A stretch of 18,669 nt of DNA from assembly GCA_029983625.1 (NCBI GenBank), contig JASBZF010000027.1:1-18669 (forward strand), in the 5' to 3' direction. Below the pieces are notes generated by a model, which saw nothing but the letters and a program-made list of their open reading frames with translations, was not told the origin of the DNA and made no database searches. The stretch comes from Pauljensenia sp. Lineage in GTDB: Bacteria > Actinomycetota > Actinomycetes > Actinomycetales > Actinomycetaceae. The position numbers and the translations under genes are program-made. Numbering within the stretch: the first letter of the stretch is position 1; every line of letters starts with the position of its first letter. Below are positions 1 through 8,542 of this stretch, one piece after another.

Positions 1-13
1 CCCCCCCCCCCCC
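1..13. other. Homopolymer C run at window edge
   Basis: Thirteen consecutive C residues form the extreme left end. Read outward on the minus strand, past the groES stop, this is a run of G. Poly-G ends are a known artefact of two-colour short-read chemistry, so this may be an assembly or sequencing end and not real genomic sequence. No function is assigned. Whether groEL follows groES cannot be seen. Confidence 0.6.
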
Positions 14-40
14 TCGTGTGCGCTTAGGCGAATAACGCGC

Positions 41-337
41 TCAGCGCTCAACAATCGCGAGAACATCGCGAGCGGAGAAGATCTGGTATTCTTCGCCTGC
101 GTACTTGACCTCGGTGCCGCCGTAGCGTGAGTAGATCACCGTGTCGCCGACCTTCACATCGAGGGGGACACGGTTTCCGTTGTCGTCAATACGGCCGGGG
201 CCCACGGCAACAACTTCACCTTCCTGCGGCTTTTCCTTGGCATTGTCCGGGATGATCAGACCCGAAGCGGTGGTGCGCTCAGCCTCAAGCTGGCGGATGA
301 CAATACGGTCCTCGAGGGGCTTGATGGAGATCGACAC
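41..337 (-). CDS. groES: Co-chaperonin GroES (Hsp10)
   Basis: The product is the 10 kDa lid of the cytoplasmic GroEL folding chamber; it caps the GroEL ring in an ATP-dependent cycle. The 98-residue protein has the expected length and the full family pattern: an N-terminal PLEDRIVIRQ strand, a mobile loop near residues 18-33 (ERTTASGLIIPDNAKEKP), the EGEVVAVGPG strand and a C-terminal VLAIVER. I chose the GTG start at 335-337 because an AGGAAAGGGAG Shine-Dalgarno sequence lies five bases upstream and the family begins there; the reading frame stays open further upstream but runs into the promoter and operator. The gene has its own promoter with an overlapping CIRCE site, so HrcA-type heat-shock repression is expected. 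groEL often follows groES in this phylum, but the window ends 40 bp past the stop. Confidence 0.97.
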   Translation of the reverse strand: MSISIKPLEDRIVIRQLEAERTTASGLIIPDNAKEKPQEGEVVAVGPGRIDDNGNRVPLDVKVGDTVIYSRYGGTEVKYAGEEYQIFSARDVLAIVER

Positions 338-440
338 TGTCGCTCCCTTTCCTAGATGAAGAACGAACTCGTTCCTCGCCCGCCGTCGCGGGGGTCGGGT
401 GAGGAACCCGATCGCGGCATTGCGCCGCGCTTCATCACCG

Positions 441-469
441 AGCATAGGCGCGCTTTGGCACTCGAGCAA
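441..469 (-). promoter_or_regulatory. Putative groES promoter
   Basis: On the minus strand, TTGCTC (464-469) and TATGCT (441-446) are separated by 17 bp, a plausible sigma-70-type -35/-10 pair. Transcription would begin near 434, giving a leader of about 97 nt before the GTG start. The -35 box lies inside the CIRCE dyad, the usual arrangement for repression by HrcA. The call rests on motif reading only. Confidence 0.55.
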
Positions 470-481
470 GCCGAGTGCCAA
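455..481. promoter_or_regulatory. CIRCE operator (HrcA site)
   Basis: This is a perfect inverted repeat, TTGGCACTC, nine bases, GAGTGCCAA. The classical CIRCE element is TTAGCACTC-N9-GAGTGCTAA. The site keeps the 9-9-9 geometry and differs at one symmetric position in each arm (A to G, T to C), so the dyad stays perfect. It lies about 118 bp upstream of the groES start and overlaps the proposed -35 box. HrcA binding is inferred from the family; hrcA is not in the window. Confidence 0.9.
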
Positions 482-538
482 AACCTGTGTGTTCTCCTCC
501 TCATCCGAGCTTCCCGGCCAGACACTCAGCACACATGC

Positions 539-544
539 GAGAAT
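539..544 (+). promoter_or_regulatory. Candidate -10 box, leaderless methyltransferase mRNA
   Basis: GAGAAT, preceded by TGC as in an extended -10, lies exactly six bases before the GTG at 551. No Shine-Dalgarno sequence precedes that GTG. The same six-base spacing occurs upstream of tsaD, sdhC, the sugar transporter and coaA, which suggests transcription beginning at the start codon. No convincing -35 is visible. Confidence 0.35.
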
Positions 545-550
545 CTGCAG

Positions 551-1798
551 GTGCCCACCGCCGCCGAACTCCTCCGCTCACCCGAAGGCCGCCAACTCCT
601 TCACGATTGCGCATCACACGAGGAAGAAACCACACAGCCCCTCGCCCTCGTTGAAAAGCTGCGCGCTCAAGGTATCGACCCCGCCCTCGCAAGCGCCGTC
701 ACCGCTCAACTTGTCCTACGCGCCCACGCGCGCACCAAATTCGGCGATCTTGCCGCACAGATGCTCTTCACCCGTGACGGACTTGAGCAAGCTACCCGCT
801 GGGAAGTCGCCCAAGAACACGCGAAGCGTTTTTATGAGGCGGGAGCACAGCAGGTCGCAGATCTTGGCTGTGGGATTGCTACAGATTCCAGAGCCTTTGC
901 CGAGGCCGGTCTTCGTGTCCTCGCCGTTGACCTCGATACTGAAACTTGCGCCCTCGCCGCAGAAAACCTCGCGCCCTATCCTCACGCGCAGGTCCGTCAC
1001 GCTGATGTCACCACTCTCAGCATGACAGAACTTGCAGCTCAGGGCGTCGATGCACTCTTCGCCGATCCTGCGCGCCGCCTTGGAAGCGCGAAGGGAACGA
1101 GTCGTATTCTCGATCCTCAGTCCTGGTCTCCTCCCCTGTCGAAGGTGCTGTCGTGGCGTGAAACAATCCCCATGCTCGGAGTCAAAGTCGCTCCCGGAAT
1201 CGCTCATACTGACCTCCCTCAGGACTCGCGCACAGAATGGACTTCCGTCAACGGTTCCCTCGTGGAAGCTGCGATCTGGAACGGACCTCTCGCCCTGGAA
1301 GGACCTGGGCGCTCAGCTCTTGTCATCTCCGGGACGAGGGCGTGGCGTCTTACTGAAGAACACACTCATCCGGCCTGCGCGCCCGTGCGCCTCGCAGCGA
1401 TTGGGACACTGGGCCGTTACCTGGGCGAACCGGATGACGCGGTGATCCGGGCCGGTCTCGTCGCCCGTTTGGCTGAGATGTGCGGAGCGCATCTCGTTTC
1501 TGAGTCAATCGCGTACCTGAGTTCCGACACTCCAATGGATTCACCTTTCGTGAAGTGTTTTGAGGTCATCGACCTCGTTCCTTTGAAAGCGAAAGCGATT
1601 AACGCGGTCCTGAAAACTCTTCACGTTGGGCGAGTCGAAGTGAAAAAGCGCGGTGCGAACATTGATCCTGCTGCGCTGCGCGCATCGTTGACACTTGAGG
1701 GGGAGGGCTGCGCAGTTGTGATTGCGACTCGTGTTGCGGGTCGGCACCGCGCGATTATCGCGCGAAGACTCACCTCGTCCTCAAGTCACGATATGTAA
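551..1798 (+). CDS. Class I SAM methyltransferase with THUMP-like C-terminal domain
   Basis: Predicted protein of 415 residues. A Rossmann methyltransferase core is visible: motif I VADLGCGIATDS near residues 102-113, the acidic end of strand 2 in VLAVDLD, and FADPARR near 170-176 in the position of the catalytic/substrate motif. The C-terminal part (KCFEVIDLVPLKAKAINAVLK, VGRVEVKKRGANIDPAALR) matches the THUMP-domain-like region of a conserved actinobacterial family. The substrate is not known; an RNA target is a guess from the THUMP-like domain. The GTG at 551 is preferred because family-like sequence (PTAAELLRSPEGRQLL) begins there. The frame is open to an ATG at 356, but that stretch would translate across the groES promoter and CIRCE site. 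The gene is the only plus-strand gene in the left half; it is divergent from groES and convergent with tsaD. Confidence 0.8.
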   Translation: MPTAAELLRSPEGRQLLHDCASHEEETTQPLALVEKLRAQGIDPALASAVTAQLVLRAHARTKFGDLAAQMLFTRDGLEQATRWEVAQEHAKRFYEAGAQQVADLGCGIATDSRAFAEAGLRVLAVDLDTETCALAAENLAPYPHAQVRHADVTTLSMTELAAQGVDALFADPARRLGSAKGTSRILDPQSWSPPLSKVLSWRETIPMLGVKVAPGIAHTDLPQDSRTEWTSVNGSLVEAAIWNGPLALEGPGRSALVISGTRAWRLTEEHTHPACAPVRLAAIGTLGRYLGEPDDAVIRAGLVARLAEMCGAHLVSESIAYLSSDTPMDSPFVKCFEVIDLVPLKAKAINAVLKTLHVGRVEVKKRGANIDPAALRASLTLEGEGCAVVIATRVAGRHRAIIARRLTSSSSHDM

Positions 1799-1810
1799 AG
1801 GCGAATACCG

Positions 1811-1832
1811 GCCTTCTGACAACACAGAAGGC
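1811..1832. terminator. Hairpin between the convergent methyltransferase and tsaD genes
   Basis: GCCTTCTG, six bases, CAGAAGGC: a perfect 8-bp stem starting 13 bp after the methyltransferase stop. There is no T-tract. It could end transcription from either side of the 127-bp convergent gap. Confidence 0.6.
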
Positions 1833-1925
1833 AGCCCTCACACAAGAGCAGACGAGTCTGTCCTCCTTGAGCCTTCAGCACTTGACATCACGCACAATTG
1901 GCAAAAGCAACGCCAAAGAGGATCC

Positions 1926-2978
1926 TCAGCGCGGTAGCATCGAAGGTTGCGTCAGCGGCATAGCGGAATCCGGGGAAAAGTCCCAATCGGAAGGGGCGAC
2001 CCCTGCGGCGAGAAGTTCCGTGCCCATCGCAGCGATCTGAGCACCGTTATCCGTGCAGAAACGCAAAGGAGGAAGGCGAAGTTCAATCCCAGCTGCTCCA
2101 GCGCGTTCAGCAAGGAGTGCGCGCAGACGCGAATTCGCAGAAAAACCCCCACCCACGACGATCGTGTCGCACGCGGTATCGAGGGCGGCCTGTACGGCTT
2201 TTGAGGTCAGGGAATCGTTCACTGCTTCAGAAAAAGCAGCACACACGTTCTCCGGTGAAATCACCTCACCTGCAGCTCGTGCGCCCTCCAGATAGCGGGC
2301 TACCGCAGTTTTTAAACCGGAGAAAGAAAAATCGTACCGGTAGCGGTCTTTGTCTTTCCCCCCAGCCAACCCGCGTGGGAAACGCATCGCGGTGACATCA
2401 CCGAGCTGTGAGAGTCGATCGACGTGCGGGCCCCCAGGATAGGGAAGGTCGAGAAGACGTCCCACTTTGTCGAAAGCTTCACCTGCGGCATCATCGAGAG
2501 TGCCGCCGAGTTCACGCACATCTGTTGCGATGTTCTCCACGAGAAGAATGTTCGAGTGGCCACCAGAGACAACCAGGCCGATGAAACGCTGAGGGAGCGG
2601 CCCATCGACGAGCTTGTCCACGGCAAGATGCCCCAGAACATGATGAACGCCATAGAGGGGTTTACCGAGGGAGGACGCTAAAGCTTTTGCCGCACAAATA
2701 CCCACGGTGAGGGAACCGACGAGACCGGGGCCTGCGGCAACGGCAATCGCGTCGATCTCATCGAAACTGACACCGGCTTCATCGAGAGCAGAGTCCAGAG
2801 TCGGTAAGAAACTCTCCAGGTGCGCACGAGAAGCGATCTCGGGGATGATCCCTCCGTACCTTGCGTACTGGTCCATTGAGGTTGCGGTACGGTCAACGAG
2901 GAGCTGACAGCCGCGCACGAGGGCGACTCCGGTCTCATCGCAGGTCGATTCGATGCCGAGGACAAGTGGTTCACTCAC
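1926..2978 (-). CDS. tsaD: tRNA N6-adenosine threonylcarbamoyltransferase TsaD
   Basis: TsaD transfers the threonylcarbamoyl group from threonylcarbamoyl-AMP to A37 of ANN-decoding tRNAs, working with TsaB and TsaE (encoded at 7210-8542). The 350-residue protein has normal family length and motifs: GIESTCDETGVAL at residues 8-20, the metal-binding HxxxH at His113/His117 (HHVLGH), VSGGHSNILL, the glycine-rich GTLDDAAGEAFDKVGRLL segment, and CTDNGAQIAAMG near the C-terminus. The start is GTG; an in-phase ATG is not available because the adjacent ATG is followed at once by a stop. TACACT lies six bases before the GTG and there is no ribosome binding site, so a leaderless mRNA is likely. Its usual upstream neighbour rimI is about 3.7 kb away, on the far side of sdhCAB, so tsaD seems to have acquired its own promoter. 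Confidence 0.97.
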   Translation of the reverse strand: MSEPLVLGIESTCDETGVALVRGCQLLVDRTATSMDQYARYGGIIPEIASRAHLESFLPTLDSALDEAGVSFDEIDAIAVAAGPGLVGSLTVGICAAKALASSLGKPLYGVHHVLGHLAVDKLVDGPLPQRFIGLVVSGGHSNILLVENIATDVRELGGTLDDAAGEAFDKVGRLLDLPYPGGPHVDRLSQLGDVTAMRFPRGLAGGKDKDRYRYDFSFSGLKTAVARYLEGARAAGEVISPENVCAAFSEAVNDSLTSKAVQAALDTACDTIVVGGGFSANSRLRALLAERAGAAGIELRLPPLRFCTDNGAQIAAMGTELLAAGVAPSDWDFSPDSAMPLTQPSMLPR

Positions 2979-2984
2979 ATGACC

Positions 2985-2990
2985 AGTGTA
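2985..2990 (-). promoter_or_regulatory. Candidate -10 box, leaderless tsaD mRNA
   Basis: TACACT on the minus strand ends exactly six bases before the GTG start of tsaD, placing the expected transcription start at or next to the start codon. It lies just downstream of the sdhB terminator hairpin, so tsaD would be transcribed independently of sdhCAB. The -35 region is not recognisable. Confidence 0.5.
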
Positions 2991-3002
2991 AACGTGTACA
3001 GG

Positions 3003-3038
3003 CTCGGGGCCCGGCCGCTTACGCGATCGGGCCCCGAG
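3003..3038 (-). terminator. Terminator hairpin after sdhB
   Basis: An 11-bp perfect GC-rich stem (CTCGGGGCCCG at 3003-3013 with CGGGCCCCGAG at 3028-3038) encloses a 14-base loop, 18 bp past the sdhB stop. It has no U-tract, which is common for actinobacterial terminators. It separates sdhCAB from tsaD. Confidence 0.8.
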
Positions 3039-3056
3039 ATGGCCAAGTAGCTCGAA

Positions 3057-3796
3057 TCAGACGCCCTTAAGGGCCGCTTTCCCGAGCTGACGGTTGAGTG
3101 TCGCAATGACATCAAGCGGAATCTGCTTGGGGCAGACCGCCGCACACTCGCCGATGTTCGTGCAGGAGCCGAAGCCCTCTTCGTCCATCTGGTTGAGCAT
3201 GTTGACGACGCGCTTGTAGTTTTCCGGCTTGCCCTGAGGGAGGAGCTGAAGGTGCGTGACCTTCGCCGAGGTGAAAAGCATCGCCGAAGCGTTCGGACAG
3301 GCCGCCACGCAGGCACCACAACCGATACAGGCTGCCGCCTCGAAGGCACGGTCAGCATCCTGTTTCGGAACCGGAGTCGCGTGAGCATCGGGGGCTGCAC
3401 CGGTGTTCACCGAGATGTAACCGCCGGCCTGGATGATCCGATCGAGGGCACCCCTGTTGACCACGAGGTCTTTAATGACAGGGAAAGCATCCGCACGCCA
3501 CGGTTCGATCGTGATGACGTCACCGTCGTGGAAGGTGCGCATGTGGAGCTGGCAGGTCGTGGTGACCTCGGGCCCGTGGGCGACACCGTTGATGACGATG
3601 CCGCACTGACCGCAGATACCTTCACGGCAGTCAGAGTCAAAGGCGATGGGTTCCTCGCCTCGGGCGAACAGCTCTTCGTTCAGAACGTCGAGCATCTCCA
3701 GGAAGGAGGACTCTTCGGAGATCCCCTTCACCTGGTACTCGTGCATCGCGCCACGGTCTTCGGGACCGTTCTGGCGCCAGATCTTCAGTGTCAGGT

Positions 3797-3800
<4 letters not shown>
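3057..3800 (-). CDS. sdhB: Succinate dehydrogenase iron-sulfur subunit
   Basis: SdhB carries electrons from the flavin of SdhA to the quinone site in SdhC. In the 247-residue protein the ligands for three clusters are visible: the plant-type [2Fe-2S] set at Cys58, Cys63, Cys66 and Cys83 (CREGICGQC); a ferredoxin-like CIGCGACVAACP with Cys158, 161, 164 and 168; and a second group CTNIGECAAVCP with Cys213, 219 and 223, which together fit the [4Fe-4S] and [3Fe-4S] clusters. The start is the GTG at 3798-3800, which overlaps the sdhA stop by four bases (GTGA) and indicates translational coupling. The frame is open further upstream, but that part lies antisense-free inside sdhA and has no family similarity. 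It is the last gene of the operon, followed by a strong hairpin. Confidence 0.97.
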
Positions 3801-5776
<1,976 letters not shown>

Positions 5777-5794
5777 GATGTAATTCGACCTTCC

Positions 5795-6496
5795 TCAGGA
5801 GATGATTCCGGCGGCGATGGCGATCGGGGGCGCCATGAACAAAACGAAAATGAGCGCGCCGACGATTCCAGACAGGACGAGCATGAACTTGCGCGTCGCG
5901 GGACGCACCCACCCGAGGGTCTGGAACATCGACCAGAAACCGTGGGAAACGTGGATGCAGGCAAGCCCCACAAAAATCGCGTAGATCACGACCAGGAGCG
6001 GCGATTGGAAGGATGCCACCATACGCTCGTAGGGGGTCGAGTCTGCGGTGAATCCGGTCTGCACGGTGCCGGTGGTGAAGTGAAGAATGTGGAAGACGAA
6101 GATGAAGAAAATGAGGACGCCGGACATGCGCATGGTGCGCGCAGCGTAGGAATCGGTGACCGACTTCTTCATGACGTAGCGGCTCGTGCGGGCTCTGCGT
6201 GAACGTGCCCACGTGTAGGCCGCTGCGAAGAGGTGAATGACGAGCATGAGGATCATCGCGGCGCGGAAGACCCAGATGAAACCGCCGTGCGGGAAGATCG
6301 GAACGAACGCCTCATTCTTGAGCCATTCGGCGTAGTGGTCATACGCCTCCTGACCGAGGAACATCTTGAGGTTTCCGTAGGAGTGGAAAAGAAGGAAGAA
6401 GACAAAGACGAAGCCCGAGATGGCCATCAGCTGCTTCACGAACACGCTGGTGGTCCACGCACGACGCTTCTTCGATGCGACATTAGTTGTGGCCAT
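5795..6496 (-). CDS. sdhC: Succinate dehydrogenase di-heme cytochrome b subunit
   Basis: Membrane anchor and quinone-reactive subunit. In the 233-residue protein I see five hydrophobic helices (about residues 18-38, 75-96, 123-142, 166-186 and 203-224) with helix-embedded histidines: His38 (HSYGN), His88 (HLFAAAYTW), His136/His139 (HILHFTTG) and His182/His185 (HVSHGFW). These fit the ligands of a two-heme, single-polypeptide anchor. The ATG at 6494-6496 is chosen over in-frame upstream codons because the conserved part begins MATTNVASKKRRAW and a TATTCT hexamer lies six bases before it, suggesting a leaderless mRNA. It is the first gene of sdhCAB; no separate sdhD is present or needed in this type. 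Confidence 0.93.
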   Translation of the reverse strand: MATTNVASKKRRAWTTSVFVKQLMAISGFVFVFFLLFHSYGNLKMFLGQEAYDHYAEWLKNEAFVPIFPHGGFIWVFRAAMILMLVIHLFAAAYTWARSRRARTSRYVMKKSVTDSYAARTMRMSGVLIFFIFVFHILHFTTGTVQTGFTADSTPYERMVASFQSPLLVVIYAIFVGLACIHVSHGFWSMFQTLGWVRPATRKFMLVLSGIVGALIFVLFMAPPIAIAAGIIS

Positions 6497-6502
6497 GCCG
6501 CC

Positions 6503-6508
6503 AGAATA
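6503..6508 (-). promoter_or_regulatory. Candidate -10 box, leaderless sdhCAB mRNA
   Basis: TATTCT on the minus strand is exactly six bases before the sdhC ATG. No Shine-Dalgarno sequence is present in between. This is the clearest of the five such sites in the window and indicates that sdhCAB has its own promoter and is not simply read through from rimI. Confidence 0.5.
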
Positions 6509-6555
6509 ATGGGACAGCACGTCAGCATCTGTGGGACTCAGGGCCGCTTTCTTCC

Positions 6556-6578
6556 TCACACTGAAAAACACTCACACT
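6556..6578. promoter_or_regulatory. Direct repeat upstream of sdhC
   Basis: TCACACT occurs at 6556-6562 and 6572-6578, a 16-bp period, about 50 bp upstream of the proposed sdhC -10. This could be a regulator site, but the motif is short and no regulator is named. The rest of the 231-bp rimI-sdhC gap (6497-6727) shows no gene and no convincing terminator. Confidence 0.25.
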
Positions 6579-6727
6579 TTTCCGCGCCATTATGCGCTTT
6601 TCACCTCTGCGACCGCGCGTCAGGATCCGACATGACGTCCGAATGTATCCCGTGATTCTTCCTCCGCAATGCGCACTTTTGCCAAGCTGCACCTTGCAGA
6701 TTTCAGAATCTAGGGCGAAAAACTGTC

Positions 6728-7213
6728 TCACGCAGGCTCATGTGACACGGGTTCACAAAGATCACGACGCATAGAAACCGCATCTTCAACAGGGTTTCTA
6801 AAGTAGCGGCGAATCACGCCGATCTGGTGAAAACCCTCAGCAGCGTAGAGAGCACGAGCGGCAAGATTTGAAGAACGGACTTCAAGGAAAAGTGACTGAG
6901 CCCCGCCCTCGTGTGCCACGCGCATAAGCTCAGCTAAAAGGAAACGCCCAAACCCCCTCCCCCTCGCGGCTGTGACCACTCCGATCGTCATGATGTCCGT
7001 CGTTTCACCGACCACTTTGACCCCGCCGTAACCAAGACATTCACCGTCCTTGTCAAAAGCAAGAAGGTAGGTGGAAAAAGGACAGGCAAGCTCCTCAGCA
7101 AGCATCCTTGGCGTCCACGGGTCTTCAGGGAAAATGTCCTGTTCGAGGGCGAGGAGAAGGTCGTGGTCGTCCATTTCCGCGCGCCTTACGGAGGCGCGCG
7201 GCCCGTGCATCAC
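6728..7213 (-). CDS. rimI: Ribosomal protein S18-alanine N-acetyltransferase
   Basis: GNAT-fold acetyltransferase of 161 residues. The acetyl-CoA binding motif is seen as GVVTAARGRGFGRFLLAELM, followed by the LFLEVRSSNLAARALYAAEGF segment typical of RimI; the strand ending MTIGV precedes it. RimI acetylates the N-terminal alanine of ribosomal protein S18 in Escherichia coli and often sits in the tsa cluster. The GTG start at 7211-7213 overlaps the tsaB stop as GTGA, so the two are translationally coupled; the next codon is ATG (7208-7210), an equally possible start. It is the last gene of the alr-tsaE-tsaB-rimI run, and tsaD is not directly downstream as it usually is. Confidence 0.9.
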   Translation of the reverse strand: MMHGPRASVRRAEMDDHDLLLALEQDIFPEDPWTPRMLAEELACPFSTYLLAFDKDGECLGYGGVKVVGETTDIMTIGVVTAARGRGFGRFLLAELMRVAHEGGAQSLFLEVRSSNLAARALYAAEGFHQIGVIRRYFRNPVEDAVSMRRDLCEPVSHEPA

Positions 7214-7905
7214 ATGCGCTCCATCGGTTGACCGTGAATCTCAGGGCGACGCAGATACAAAGGTTCGATGCTCAGCGAAGCTTCTTGGCCGCGTTGAATC
7301 CGCGCAGTCACAATCCGAGACAGTAGCGCCGGATCGAGTTCCACGAGTGGACCGAAAGGAGCGCCCGCGAGCGCTTCAGCTGAATGTGTCGGCACACTTC
7401 CGGCAGCAAGGACACGATCAGAGCTTGTGCGCAAAGCGTTCAGGAGTGAATGTGCGCTCCCGACTTCGAGACGAGTATCGCAGCGCACGTCGTCGGGGCC
7501 TTCGGCAAAAAAACGCCCCCAGTACAGTTCTTTACGTCTCGCATCTGAAATCGCCACGACGCAAGCATCGGGGGCGAGGAGGTCAAGTCCGGCACGTGCG
7601 ATGAGCGCCAAGCTGGAGACTCCGTACACGGGAACGTGCGCGGCACGCGCAATCACGCGCGCGGTGACGAGTCCGGCGCGTAGTCCGGTGAAAGGAGCTG
7701 GGCCTGTACCGACGAGGACGCGAGTCAGTCCAGCACGCGCAGCTTCTTCGCTTTTCCCGGCCTTGCGCAGAACATCGCGGATCAAAGGAGTGAGAGATTC
7801 GGCGTGGTGCCGGGTCGAGTCATCATGGGCACGGGCGATGACCTCTCCTTTTTCCACGAGGGCGACGCGCGTTTGAGCGGAGGTGTCGATACACAGGTCA
7901 GTCAC
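7210..7905 (-). CDS. tsaB: tRNA threonylcarbamoyladenosine biosynthesis protein TsaB
   Basis: TsaB is the non-catalytic ASKHA-fold partner that dimerises with TsaD for t6A synthesis. The 231-residue protein opens with LCIDTSAQTRVALV, then has HAESLTPLI near residue 35, the conserved VGTGPAPFTGLRAGLVTA block, VPVYGVSSLALIA, and DARRKELYWGRF, all in family order. I chose the GTG at 7903-7905: it begins just before the first beta strand and lies ten bases after the tsaE stop with a weak AGGA upstream. The frame extends to a GTG at 7962, but that would overlap tsaE by 47 bp and add 19 residues with no family counterpart. It overlaps rimI by four bases. Confidence 0.93.
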   Translation of the reverse strand: MTDLCIDTSAQTRVALVEKGEVIARAHDDSTRHHAESLTPLIRDVLRKAGKSEEAARAGLTRVLVGTGPAPFTGLRAGLVTARVIARAAHVPVYGVSSLALIARAGLDLLAPDACVVAISDARRKELYWGRFFAEGPDDVRCDTRLEVGSAHSLLNALRTSSDRVLAAGSVPTHSAEALAGAPFGPLVELDPALLSRIVTARIQRGQEASLSIEPLYLRRPEIHGQPMERM

Positions 7906-7915
7906 GGCGATGATC

Positions 7916-8542
7916 CTACTCGTCGGCGGCAAGAGCAGCTGATTCTGCTCCGGCGTCTTCACTGTTTACGTTTTGTGAAGCGTCCTGGGTGTCGCCCTCG
8001 GCAATGATGTCTTGGGTGCGCATCAGCACCCGTTCAAGAACCCCATCCCAGCGGGTCCCATGCGGACGCAGTTCGATGCGGCGCTCCCCATCGTCCATTG
8101 ATTCAAGGTCGATGATGGCACCTTCACCATGCTCCACTGTTCCGCCGCTTTGACGCACGACCGCGATTTCAAGGCGTTCAGCTGACATCGCTTCTGTTTT
8201 CCCTTCGCCCCATTCGACGACCGTCACCGAATCAGCGAGGCTGGAATCGAGGTCGAGGGTTTCCAGATCTTCTTGGCCGCTGATCCTGTAGGCGTCGGCG
8301 TGAATGAGGTCAGGACCGTCCCCCAGGTTCGGGTGGACGCGGGCAACAATGAAGGTCGGTGATGCGATGCGTCCTCGCACTCCCATGCCTTCGCCGATCC
8401 CCTGGGTGAGGGTCGTTTTCCCCGCTCCGAGTCCACCCGAAAGCATCAGGAGATCCCCTGCTTTCAGGACTTCTCCAAGAGCTTTTCCTAGGACTCGTGT
8501 GTGCGAGGGCGAAGAGGTGGTTATGGACAGTACGACGTTCAT
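7916..8542 (-). CDS. tsaE: tRNA threonylcarbamoyladenosine biosynthesis ATPase TsaE
   Basis: P-loop ATPase that resets the TsaB-TsaD complex during t6A formation. Walker A is GGLGAGKTT at residues 36-44 (Lys42, Thr43), followed by SPTFIVARVH, HADAYRI and the VTVVEWGEG motif, all diagnostic of TsaE. The ATG at 8540-8542 overlaps the alr stop as ATGA and is preceded by GGGAGG four bases upstream, a strong coupled start. At 208 residues it exceeds the roughly 150 of a minimal TsaE. The extra residues form a C-terminal tail that is acidic and alanine-rich (ending AGAESAALAADE) and probably disordered. Confidence 0.95.
   Translation of the reverse strand: MNVVLSITTSSPSHTRVLGKALGEVLKAGDLLMLSGGLGAGKTTLTQGIGEGMGVRGRIASPTFIVARVHPNLGDGPDLIHADAYRISGQEDLETLDLDSSLADSVTVVEWGEGKTEAMSAERLEIAVVRQSGGTVEHGEGAIIDLESMDDGERRIELRPHGTRWDGVLERVLMRTQDIIAEGDTQDASQNVNSEDAGAESAALAADE

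Noticed and set aside
356..550. Upstream extension of the methyltransferase to the ATG at 356
   Set aside because: It would translate across the groES promoter and CIRCE site, and the residues show no family similarity.
1882..1910. TTGACA promoter in the methyltransferase-tsaD gap
   Set aside because: A perfect -35-like hexamer, but no -10 at 16-18 bp and no plus-strand gene follows.
6741..6757. CRP/GlxR-like site TGTGA-N7-TCACA
   Set aside because: The spacing is seven and not six, and it lies inside the rimI coding end, so it is probably chance.
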